A DNA stretch of 5,736 nt from Candidatus Kuenenbacteria bacterium CG_4_8_14_3_um_filter_39_15 (GCA_002782365.1 PFHP01000045.1:637-6372); one strand, 5' to 3'. Shown: positions 1 through 5,736, counted from the stretch's first letter. A program made the numbers and translations. The notes: generated from the letters alone by a model not told the origin.

Positions 1-3000
1 ATGGTCAATCTGACAAATTTTATTACCAACAGCAAAATTCCAATAATAGCTCGGCCCAACTTTGGTGCGCACTGGTGCACTGACTTTGAGCTCGCCGCCC
101 AGCTCGCTTTTGACGCCGCTACTCCCGCCCTTAATATGGATTTCATATACATTACTGGAACCTAACGGCCTTCTGGGACTAAAAGTAAAGACCGCGCAGC
201 CTTGGCTATTGTCGCAATCTTCTTTGCCCTGACTGACATCATAACTCGTCACAGAGCCTGATACCGGGCACCACCAGAGTGGAGTTTGCGCCGCAGCATC
301 AGATTTGAATAATTTTTTAAAGCCGGATAAAATTTTAGCTAAAATCGTTTGCCTGTTTTGACGATCATTCAAGACATAGTCACTCTGCAAGACACAATCG
401 CTTTTGCCCTCGGTGTTACTAACTCTTTCCCAAAGTTCAACGGTGTCGGCATTGATTGTGCCGCGACTCATTTTTTGATTAAAGGTAGCGCTGATAATGG
501 TGTTGCGGCAATCAGTTGGGCGGCGGCGGCTGGGATATTGGGAAGCAAAAATTATTTCAGCTGGAGGAATCTGCTGGCAGGTGCAATTTTTGTTTGTGTC
601 GCAATAAAATCCTGACCAACACAGATTATTGTTAGCATCGCACACAGGCTTACCGTTCACATCCTTATTATTTAGATTACTATCACATGGGTCGCCGAGC
701 TTGCCGGCTTTAATATTAAAATAAAGGCCGTTGCTGGGACAATTTTTAACCTGCGCAACAACATCACCTGATGAAGTTTCCGGCACGGCAGCTCTCACCA
801 AAGAGTCTGACCAAAAACTGGCATTAGCCGCTGTGTTATTAAAGGTAAGGGTGTCAGCATCAAGGCCAAAATTTTGGCCATTAATGCTGATACTGTCACC
901 AGGCTGGCCAGAATTAGGTGACAGGCTGCACAGACCAGGCAAACCGCTGTCTGGAACAGGCACATCGGGCAAACACCCGGAAATTAATCCATAGGAACGA
1001 TTATTATTGCTCGTTAGGCCATAGCGGTCAGTCACCGTGACCGGGGATAAACCGGTGATAGCCGGTACTTCAACTAGAATTTCACTCTCGCTCCATTGGC
1101 TGCCGCAAGGATAAATACTGACCGGCGTAGCCCCAAAATCAACCTGACTCAGAGCGCCAAACGACTTAAATTGGCAGCCCTTGACCGTTAGCCAGCGGCC
1201 GGCAGGACCTTGAACCGGGCTTAAAAAATTGACCACTGGCGTGCAGCGATGTTTGCTGATATCACAAGTACTCCCGGGACAAGTTTTATTGCAATCATCG
1301 TTAATGGCGCAGGTATCAAATGTTATATTTAATTTGGCTTTATCATATTTGGTTTCTGTCTCTGCGCGGACATAAGTGGTACCCTTCTGATCGCCGCTTT
1401 TCACAGTAGCCTGAGCATCTTCCAATGGGTCAGGATTTTCCGTAATAGTTGAATTTAAGGTAGGCTCAATAATACTCCATTGCCAATCATAATTATTACT
1501 GGCATCTTCCTTAATAATAGTGCAGTTAGCGCCAATTGGCAGGGCATAATAAGGAATGTTGCTAATATTTGGATCAACGATCTGCTCATCAGGTTTGACA
1601 TTAACGCGCTCCAGGGAGCAGAGGCCGCCAGCAGCTTTAGTTTTAAATTGCCAAAGATAATCATTTTCCATGGCAATATCGTCCGCGCTTTTGATGCCAG
1701 TGGTGAGAGTAACCTGATACCAGCTATCAGCTGTTAAATTATTGGTGGGAGCTAAAATAAAACTATAATCACTGCTGCTGGTAATTTGAGCAGCAACCGC
1801 TGTCAAACCAGCGAAACAATTCTTGCCAAGACACTTTTCAATATAAATATTAGTATTATTAAAAGTAGCTTGGTCAATTTTAGTATTAAAATCAGCGGAA
1901 ATGGCGGCGTTGAGACAAACATCTTGGTTATTTTTATAAGGATTAGGACTGGGCGGATTATCTATCAGACAGGCCACGCCATTGCAATCAGCATCATTAT
2001 AGCAAACTTTATTTTCCGCGTCATCACAGTGCATCAAGCAACTGCCATTTTCTACCACTCGCGGGGCATTGGAGCAATTTTGAGTGTCAAATTTTTTGCA
2101 ATCGGCAGCGCAAGCTAAATTGCCGCCGCGAAAACCAAGGTCTTGGCAATCTTTACCATTCAAATCAGAGCCGTCACACTGCTCACCCGGATCAAAAGAA
2201 CCGTCGTTGCAAGAAATAGCATTAAATGGCATACCATTGCTTTTACCAAGACTATTTTCAACCACCACCTCGCCATCAACTGTGGCGCTAGGCACAGTAA
2301 TATTAATAATTTTTGTGTCAGTCCAGTCAGTGGCATTGGCGACTGGAAAAATGGCGTCTTGGGTAAAAATAGTTTGATGAGTTGACTGGCTAAAATCACC
2401 AAAACGAATACCAGTCAAAGTAACTTTGGTTTTAGCCGGCTGACCGGCATCTGGCCTGACAGACCACAGGCAGGGGCCATTGGCTTGGCCGTCAAGCACC
2501 ATAAATTTATGGTTGTCATTACTGGCTGAAACGTCATTGCTTGACTGGTAAGTAATGGCGACTGCCACTGGATAAGAATTATCACTGCTAGGATTATATA
2601 CATCTAAACCATTGGGAACTATTGTTGCCACGGCAGTTGAAGAATAATCTGATGGCAGATCAGCATCCACCGAGCCAAATTTTATGCTTGAGATAGTTGC
2701 CGGCTTGGTGCTAGTCCCCCTAAAACAGTTGCCGTAGATTGTGAGGCATTCGCCTGTGGGCCCCTGATATCTGTTGAGCTTATCTATGGTCGGGCTGCAA
2801 ACGCAATTGGCTAGGTCAGTAACATTAAAGTCCCAGACTTGGTTGACATATTCTCCGCTAATGTTTTTTATTTTATCAGTCTTGACAGTTATGCGGTAAT
2901 GCGAATTTTCACCAAGGTCTGATGCGGGATTGAATTTAAAAACCCTGTAATTTGCCTCTTTGGGCTGTCCGGTGTCAAAAGCATAAAATTCCCCTGGAAT

Positions 3001-4557
3001 ATCACTAGGCTGACCGCTAGTGTCATTACTGGTTGATGTCTTAATGCTGGTGTCTAATTGGTAACTGGAAATTATTGTAGAATTTAGTTTTTCAATGTAA
3101 AAATCAAGCACATTGCCGTACATAGAAGTGTTAAAGGTAATGCTGATATTTGTGTCAGGGCAGACATTACTGCCTTGGGGCGCATAATTTGAAACACCCG
3201 GGGTTTGGTTATTGGTTTGAAATTTCCATACGAAAGGCTGTTGCATTAAATTGCCGCACAGGTCTGCGATGTTCTGGATGGTAACTTCGTATGTTGAAAA
3301 AGCATCCAGCAACTCGCCATTTATTAAGCTCATAGAAAATCCCTCTGGCTCTATAGCCGCCGCAAATTTATCACCAGGAACAATGGTCTGGCTGCCATCT
3401 AATTCTATTTTATAAACATAAATATTGCCTGGGTAGGGATTGATATTATTGGCTGGATCAATCACCGTATCAGCATCTATTTCTTCAGAAAAAGTTATTC
3501 TTATTTTTGTATCCCTGCTGGCAACTCCGTCACTGGACGGGTAAGTGTTGGCAACAGTCGGATTTTTAGTGTCGCCTTGACTGCCAACATAAAAATCCCA
3601 TCTGAAATCAGGGTAATCCGAATCTTCGCAATCCGCTCCTAGACTGCAGTTCCTTAACTGTAGCCCCCTGACATCTTCAAGCGCAGAGGGCATAAAATCA
3701 GAATAATCGCGCTCGCGGGCATTAGGAGCAAAAATTTTCTTGATGCCGCTACCGTCATCAAATTCAGGAGTAAATTTAAGTGTATTGCCGCGCATTGTCC
3801 ACTGGCCGCTATAGCCAGTAGCTGATGCTTGAGCTACTTTTAAGCTATTGCTGGCAACAGCATTTTCAAAACTTTGCTGGTCAATATTATGGTTGAAAAC
3901 AGTCTGTATCTTACTGCACCAGTAAACATTGCTTTTTTGCTCGTTATAATAATAATGATCTGGCAATAGAGCGCCGTGGGAAGTCTGAAAATTGTTGACG
4001 ATAAATTGGTTTGAGGCTGGCGGGTTTGGCAAATGATTGCCTACGCAATCACAACCTGGCCACTGGCCCTGACATTGCCAGATGCCGTTGACGCAAAGAT
4101 CGCACTGTCCTCTGATCGCATTTTCTTGGCAACTGCCTGATCCGTTGCCGGAGAGTCGGCTAAAAATAAACTGGACGATGGCAAAAGCAAAAAGAATAAT
4201 CACCAGACCAATGACGGCATTAAGCAGTATTTTTTTGGCTGTTTCAATTTTCTGCTCATTACCGCCAGAAGTCATCCAAACAACACCGGCATAAATGACT
4301 AAAATCAGAGCTAGAATGCCGAGCACTCCCAATGCCACCCGAATAACTTTAATAACTGAAATGCGGATATCCTGCGTGCCAAGACCAACATTGCCGGCAT
4401 AACCAACGCCGTAGATGTCGTCTTGAGCAAAAATATTTTGGCCAATTAAAAAAACAACGGCAAAAACTACCACCAATATGGCCGCTGTTAAAAAAAATTT
4501 GGCTGGCCCGCCTAGACTTTTGTCTGGCGAGGCTGAGTTATTTTTTGGTTTGAGCAT
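1..4557 (-). CDS. Giant surface protein: T4SS-pilin-like membrane module fused to an Ig-like (Big_5) and IPT/TIG domain array; 3' end beyond the window
   Basis: The frame is open from ATG at 4557 to the window edge (1519 residues, no stop seen). Residues 20-44 form a signal peptide ending IFA|Q. Two hydrophobic helices (about 66-95 and 110-132) flank a polar loop with WMTSGGNEQK and AKK, the signature of the VirB2-like T4SS pilin family common in Patescibacteria. After signal cleavage the basic loop would be cytoplasmic and everything after 133 outside. The ectodomain, in order: Cys cluster 143-171; Big_5-like domains at about 185-325, 330-447 and 452-580; IPT/TIG 585-690 and 696-782; Cys-rich repeat 783-828; Cys linker 840-881; Big_5 about 880-974; Ig-like region about 980-1080; Cys linker 1083-1105; IPT/TIG 1107-1190 and 1210-1285; Cys linker 1291-1327; Big_5 from 1332, interrupted by a cationic insert near 1400-1424. 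I count about 54 Cys, all after residue 142. Adhesion or envelope-rod function is inferred; the ligand is unknown. No Shine-Dalgarno precedes the ATG, but no upstream in-frame start exists after the yqeY stop. Domain borders are by eye. Confidence 0.93.
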   Translation of the reverse strand, partial: MLKPKNNSASPDKSLGGPAKFFLTAAILVVVFAVVFLIGQNIFAQDDIYGVGYAGNVGLGTQDIRISVIKVIRVALGVLGILALILVIYAGVVWMTSGGNEQKIETAKKILLNAVIGLVIILFAFAIVQFIFSRLSGNGSGSCQENAIRGQCDLCVNGIWQCQGQWPGCDCVGNHLPNPPASNQFIVNNFQTSHGALLPDHYYYNEQKSNVYWCSKIQTVFNHNIDQQSFENAVASNSLKVAQASATGYSGQWTMRGNTLKFTPEFDDGSGIKKIFAPNARERDYSDFMPSALEDVRGLQLRNCSLGADCEDSDYPDFRWDFYVGSQGDTKNPTVANTYPSSDGVASRDTKIRITFSEEIDADTVIDPANNINPYPGNIYVYKIELDGSQTIVPGDKFAAAIEPEGFSMSLINGELLDAFSTYEVTIQNIADLCGNLMQQPFVWKFQTNNQTPGVSNYAPQGSNVCPDTNISITFNTSMYGNVLDFYIEKLNSTIISSYQLDTSIKTSTSNDTSGQPSDIPGEFYAFDTGQPKEANYRVFKFNPASDLGENSHYRITVKTDKIKNISGEYVNQVWDFNVTDLANCVCSPTIDKLNRYQGPTGECLTIYGNCFRGTSTKPATISSIKFGSVDADLPSDYSSTAVATIVPNGLDVYNPSSDNSYPVAVAITYQSSNDVSASNDNHKFMVLDGQANGPCLWSVRPDAGQPAKTKVTLTGIRFGDFSQSTHQTIFTQDAIFPVANATDWTDTKIINITVPSATVDGEVVVENSLGKSNGMPFNAISCNDGSFDPGEQCDGSDLNGKDCQDLGFRGGNLACAADCKKFDTQNCSNAPRVVENGSCLMHCDDAENKVCYNDADCNGVACLIDNPPSPNPYKNNQDVCLNAAISADFNTKIDQATFNNTNIYIEKCLGKNCFAGLTAVAAQITSSSDYSFILAPTNNLTADSWYQVTLTTGIKSADDIAMENDYLWQFKTKAAGGLCSLERVNVKPDEQIVDPNISNIPYYALPIGANCTIIKEDASNNYDWQWSIIEPTLNSTITENPDPLEDAQATVKSGDQKGTTYVRAETETKYDKAKLNITFDTCAINDDCNKTCPGSTCDISKHRCTPVVNFLSPVQGPAGRWLTVKGCQFKSFGALSQVDFGATPVSIYPCGSQWSESEILVEVPAITGLSPVTVTDRYGLTSNNNRSYGLISGCLPDVPVPDSGLPGLCSLSPNSGQPGDSISINGQNFGLDADTLTFNNTAANASFWSDSLVRAAVPETSSGDVVAQVKNCPSNGLYFNIKAGKLGDPCDSNLNNKDVNGKPVCDANNNLCWSGFYCDTNKNCTCQQIPPAEIIFASQYPSRRRPTDCRNTIISATFNQKMSRGTINADTVELWERVSNTEGKSDCVLQSDYVLNDRQNRQTILAKILSGFKKLFKSDAAAQTPLWWCPVSGSVTSYDVSQGKEDCDNSQGCAVFTFSPRRPLGSSNVYEIHIKGGSSGVKSELGGELKVSAPVRTKVGPSYYWNFAVGNKICQIDH

Positions 4558-4560
4558 GGA

Positions 4561-4580
4561 AAAATTGAAAATTGAAAATT
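4561..4580. repeat. Short 7-bp tandem repeat across the yqeY stop and the spacer before the giant gene
   Basis: On the plus strand the unit AAAATTG occurs twice and is followed by AAAATT, so there are nearly three copies in 20 bases. On the coding (minus) strand it reads TTTTCAA-like units directly after yqeY. It covers two bases of the yqeY stop codon and most of the 21-base gap to the giant gene's ATG. It occupies the place where a ribosome binding site would be expected, and contains none. It could be a simple slippage repeat or a lineage-specific spacer motif. Confidence 0.7.
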
Positions 4581-5028
4581 ATTTGTTTAGTGTTTCTTTA
4601 ACTATTTGACTCACCAATGTGCCATCAGCTTGGCCTTTGAGTCTGGCCATCACCGCTCCCATCACCCTGCCAAATTGGCTGGGGGCAACTTCGCCCAGCG
4701 AGCTGATTACTTCTTGAGCAACTTTTCTGACCTCGTCCGCTGATAATTCTTGAGGCAGATAATGTTTAATTAATTTGAGCTCGGCAGTTTCTTTATCCGC
4801 TAAATCCTGGCGTTTGCCCTTGGTAAATTGTTCAATTGAGTCATGCCTCTTTTTAGCTTCGCGTTTAAGGACAGTGATAACTTCTGCATCAGACAGTTCT
4901 TGTTTTTTAAGACTAATCATTTCATTTTTTAAAGCGGCTTTCAAAAGGCGCAACAAATCAACCAAATCTTTTTGACGATTTAGCATAGCATTTTTAAAAT
5001 CATTTTCTAGAGTTGTTGCTAAACTCAT
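4579..5028 (-). CDS. yqeY: GatB/YqeY-domain protein (YqeY)
   Basis: This is a 149-residue protein, the usual length for free-standing YqeY. The family is related to the C-terminal tail domain of GatB, the glutamyl/aspartyl-tRNA amidotransferase subunit that helps hold tRNA. YqeY itself is thought to be tRNA- or translation-linked, but its exact role is not settled. Visible family marks are the N-terminal helical segment with DLLRLLKAALKNEMI (24-38), the IKHYLPQELS motif (87-96) and the C-terminal GRVMGAVMARLKGQADG motif (120-136), matching the conserved G-x-VMG-x-x-M-x-x-LKG-x-ADG pattern. It starts 5 bases after the rpsU stop. Its Shine-Dalgarno AAAAGG (5037-5042) lies in the last two rpsU codons, 8 bases from the ATG, so translational coupling is likely. 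The rpsU-yqeY pairing is also known in Firmicutes. The protein looks intact. Confidence 0.95.
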   Translation of the reverse strand: MSLATTLENDFKNAMLNRQKDLVDLLRLLKAALKNEMISLKKQELSDAEVITVLKREAKKRHDSIEQFTKGKRQDLADKETAELKLIKHYLPQELSADEVRKVAQEVISSLGEVAPSQFGRVMGAVMARLKGQADGTLVSQIVKETLNK

Positions 5029-5033
5029 ATTTT

Positions 5034-5306
5034 TTACCTTTTAATATATTGATTTCTGCCAGCGCCAAAACTTCCAGCTGGTACATCCTCTGGCAGTTTA
5101 CCTATTTTTTGAAGATACGCTCTTTTCTCTTTCAAATATTTTCTTCTTAAAGCAGATTCTTTAATCTGCCTTTTGGTTTTTGGTTTGATGTGATATTGAG
5201 TGGCTTTGGCACGAAAAATGACACGGCTTTGCAAAACTCGCTGTTGAAAACGGCGTAAAAGCCCTTCAACCGATTCATTCTGCTTGCGCTTGACTTCCAC
5301 CGCCAT
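5034..5306 (-). CDS. rpsU: 30S ribosomal protein S21
   Basis: From the ATG at 5306 the product has 90 residues. S21 is a small basic protein of the 30S subunit, located near the 3' end of 16S rRNA where mRNA and the Shine-Dalgarno helix sit. Support comes from the N-terminal VEVKRK strand, the ESVEGLLRRF motif (11-20), which matches the S21 E-x-x-x-x-x-LRRF core, and the basic stretch KPKTKRQIKESALRRKYL (41-58). A longer frame begins at GTG 5315, but that codon is part of the Shine-Dalgarno sequence; the ATG sits 8 bases after AGGGGG and is the better start. The protein is longer than the roughly 58-70 residues of many bacterial S21 proteins, with an added charged helix and a Gly-containing tail (71-90, GSFGAGRNQ). 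It is first in the operon with yqeY and the giant gene, behind a clear promoter. Confidence 0.93.
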   Translation of the reverse strand: MAVEVKRKQNESVEGLLRRFQQRVLQSRVIFRAKATQYHIKPKTKRQIKESALRRKYLKEKRAYLQKIGKLPEDVPAGSFGAGRNQYIKR

Positions 5307-5312
5307 AATTAA

Positions 5313-5320
5313 CACCCCCT
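5313..5320 (-). promoter_or_regulatory. Ribosome binding site of rpsU that decides the start
   Basis: On the minus strand the sequence AGGGGGTG differs from the ideal AGGAGGTG at one base. The purine core AGGGGG ends 8 bases before ATG 5306, a normal spacing. The possible GTG start at 5315-5313 is inside this motif and cannot be served by it. This supports the 90-residue form of S21 and shows that the organism uses Shine-Dalgarno initiation for at least some genes. Confidence 0.85.
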
Positions 5321-5366
5321 TTCAATTAGTTAATATCATTATAAGCTTGGGATAAGCTATGTTCTA

Positions 5367-5395
5367 AATATAACAAATAAGGGAAGACTAGTCAA
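5367..5395 (-). promoter_or_regulatory. Sigma70-type promoter of the rpsU-yqeY-giant gene operon
   Basis: On the minus strand a -35 box TTGACT (5395-5390) is separated by exactly 17 bases from a -10 box TATATT (5372-5367). Each box is one base from consensus and the spacing is optimal. Transcription would start near 5360, giving a leader of about 54 bases before the rpsU ATG. Just inside that leader, AGCTT (5344-5348) and AAGCT (5354-5358) can form a 5-bp hairpin with a 5-base loop; the same stretch also holds a direct repeat of ATAAGCT (5341-5347 and 5352-5358). No other promoter of similar quality was seen before yqeY or the giant gene, so this one may serve all three. Confidence 0.75.
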
Positions 5396-5420
5396 AATTA
5401 CTAATTTATGACAGTTCAAC

Positions 5421-5440
5421 CCTACCTGCCAGCCTGCCTG
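5421..5440. repeat. Degenerate CCTG tetranucleotide tract in the intergenic spacer
   Basis: Five units in one 4-base register, CCTA CCTG CCAG CCTG CCTG, stand out as GC-rich in an otherwise AT-rich spacer. The tract lies between the end of the restriction-modification gene and the rpsU promoter, on the 3' side of the hairpin at 5449-5468 as the minus strand is read. It does not fold well on itself. It could be a remnant of a dispersed intergenic repeat, or part of a larger RNA 3' end. Confidence 0.5.
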
Positions 5441-5448
5441 CTACAAAT

Positions 5449-5468
5449 GCATTGCGAGCAAGCAACGC
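5449..5468 (-). terminator. Hairpin after the restriction-modification gene, possible weak terminator
   Basis: GCATTGC (5449-5455) and GCAACGC (5462-5468) form a 7-bp stem around a 6-base loop. On the minus-strand transcript the only imperfect pair is a G-U wobble; on the plus strand the same pair is an A-C mismatch, so the minus strand is favoured. GCTA (5440-5443) and TAGC (5470-5473) can add an outer 4-bp helix with small bulges. It lies 11 bases after the TAA of the upstream gene and before the rpsU promoter, where a terminator is expected. The tail ATTTGT is not a proper U tract, so intrinsic termination is doubtful. Confidence 0.4.
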
Positions 5469-5479
5469 CTAGCTTTAAA

Positions 5480-5736
5480 TTAATTAATTTTTATCAATTC
5501 TTTTTCCATCTTAAAATAGATTTCATCAATTTCTTTTTGAATTTTAATTGTTTGCTTTAAACATTCTACCACTTTCAAATAATGGCCAATATCCTCGCGC
5601 GATAATTCTCTGCCAAGACGATCTTTCAACCATTTGTCCAAAACCTGATAACCACCAATATAATAATTCCAAACTTCCGTTTCAACGGCGTCAAAATATT
5701 TTTCATTATTTATCCAAATTTTATTTTCTTTGGTGT
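5480..5736 (-). CDS. C-terminal end of a probable type ISP restriction-modification enzyme (DNA methyltransferase/helicase-nuclease), 5' part outside the window
   Basis: The frame is open from the window edge to TAA at 5480-5482 and shows the last 84 residues. The segment VWNYYIGGYQVLDKWLKDR (21-39) followed by LGRELSREDIGHY (40-52) and a helix ending QKEIDEIY matches, from memory of the family, the end of the C-terminal target-recognition region of type ISP enzymes (IGGYQV-x-x-KWLKDR-x-GR-x-L-x-x-x-DI-x-HY). In these proteins one chain carries nuclease, helicase-like ATPase, adenine methyltransferase and specificity parts. Only the specificity end is visible here, so whether the enzyme is whole, a solitary methyltransferase or broken upstream cannot be told. 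The frame ends cleanly, without signs of decay. It appears transcriptionally separate from rpsU, which has its own promoter about 85 bases downstream. Confidence 0.75.
   Translation of the reverse strand, partial: TKENKIWINNEKYFDAVETEVWNYYIGGYQVLDKWLKDRLGRELSREDIGHYLKVVECLKQTIKIQKEIDEIYFKMEKELIKIN

Noticed and set aside
349..2385. Several plus-strand open frames of 80-110 codons (for example 349-615, 731-994, 1480-1737, 1786-2118, 2143-2385)
   Set aside because: They lie antisense within the continuous 1519-codon minus-strand frame, have no family resemblance or good ribosome binding sites, and are explained by that gene's codon composition.
1455..2603. Minus-strand open frames at 1455-1676, 2160-2402 and 2415-2603
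   Set aside because: They are out-of-frame shadows of the giant gene, which reads through all three places without interruption.
1..4557. UGA recoding (as in Gracilibacteria or Absconditabacteria)
   Set aside because: My reading of the 1519 codons found no in-frame TGA, whereas a recoded genome would use it often for Gly; Gly is encoded by normal GGN codons throughout.
4082..4975. Plus-strand open frames at 4082-4294 and 4775-4975
   Set aside because: Each is antisense to a clearly recognised coding region, the start of the giant gene and yqeY respectively, and neither shows a recognisable motif.
5307..5315. GTG start for rpsU giving an extra MLI at the N terminus
   Set aside because: The GTG overlaps the Shine-Dalgarno sequence itself, while ATG 5306 has an ideal 8-base spacing and gives the expected MAVEV start of S21.
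5338..5343. A perfect TATAAT on the minus strand in the rpsU leader as a second promoter
   Set aside because: At 17 bases upstream the hexamer is TAGAAC, a poor -35 box, and the TTGACT/TATATT pair further upstream is far better placed.
1..5736. CRISPR array, tRNA, rRNA or insertion sequence
   Set aside because: No regularly spaced direct repeats, cloverleaf-like segments, conserved rRNA stretches, transposase motifs or terminal inverted repeats were seen on either strand.

Overview
The window reads as a chromosomal piece of a candidate phyla radiation (Patescibacteria) bacterium, probably one of the lineages rich in giant Ig-like surface proteins (ABY1-type groups such as Falkowbacteria, Kuenenbacteria or Magasanikbacteria; the lineage is inference). 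The clues are moderately AT-rich DNA, a short S21 gene of the CPR type, a VirB2/T4SS-pilin-like module used as a membrane anchor, and a very large Cys-rich extracellular protein with bacterial Ig-like and IPT/TIG domains. The standard bacterial code fits: the long frame has no in-frame TGA and all three visible stop codons are TAA.

Every gene lies on the minus strand, so transcription runs from high to low coordinates. At the right edge (5480-5736) is the 3' end of a gene that looks like a type ISP (single-polypeptide) restriction-modification enzyme. An 85-base spacer follows, with a tetranucleotide-like CCTG tract and a hairpin. Next comes a well-formed sigma70-type promoter (TTGACT, 17 bases, TATATT) and a leader with a strong Shine-Dalgarno sequence, driving a compact operon: rpsU (ribosomal protein S21), yqeY (GatB/YqeY-domain protein), then a giant gene that starts 21 bases after yqeY and runs off the left edge. 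The giant gene takes up 4557 bases, about 80% of the window. Its first 1519 residues are visible and its stop codon is not.

The giant protein has a signal peptide, two transmembrane helices of the T4SS-pilin type, a juxtamembrane Cys cluster, and then a rod of about five SbsA-like (Big_5) Ig domains, four IPT/TIG domains and one further Ig-like region, separated by small Cys-rich modules. One of these modules resembles the Myxococcus-type Cys-rich repeat (CDGSDLNGKDC...). About 54 cysteines lie in the predicted ectodomain and none in the first 142 residues. The likely picture is a disulfide-stabilised surface rod, anchored by a pilin-like hairpin and expressed behind translation genes. Substrate and partner are unknown.
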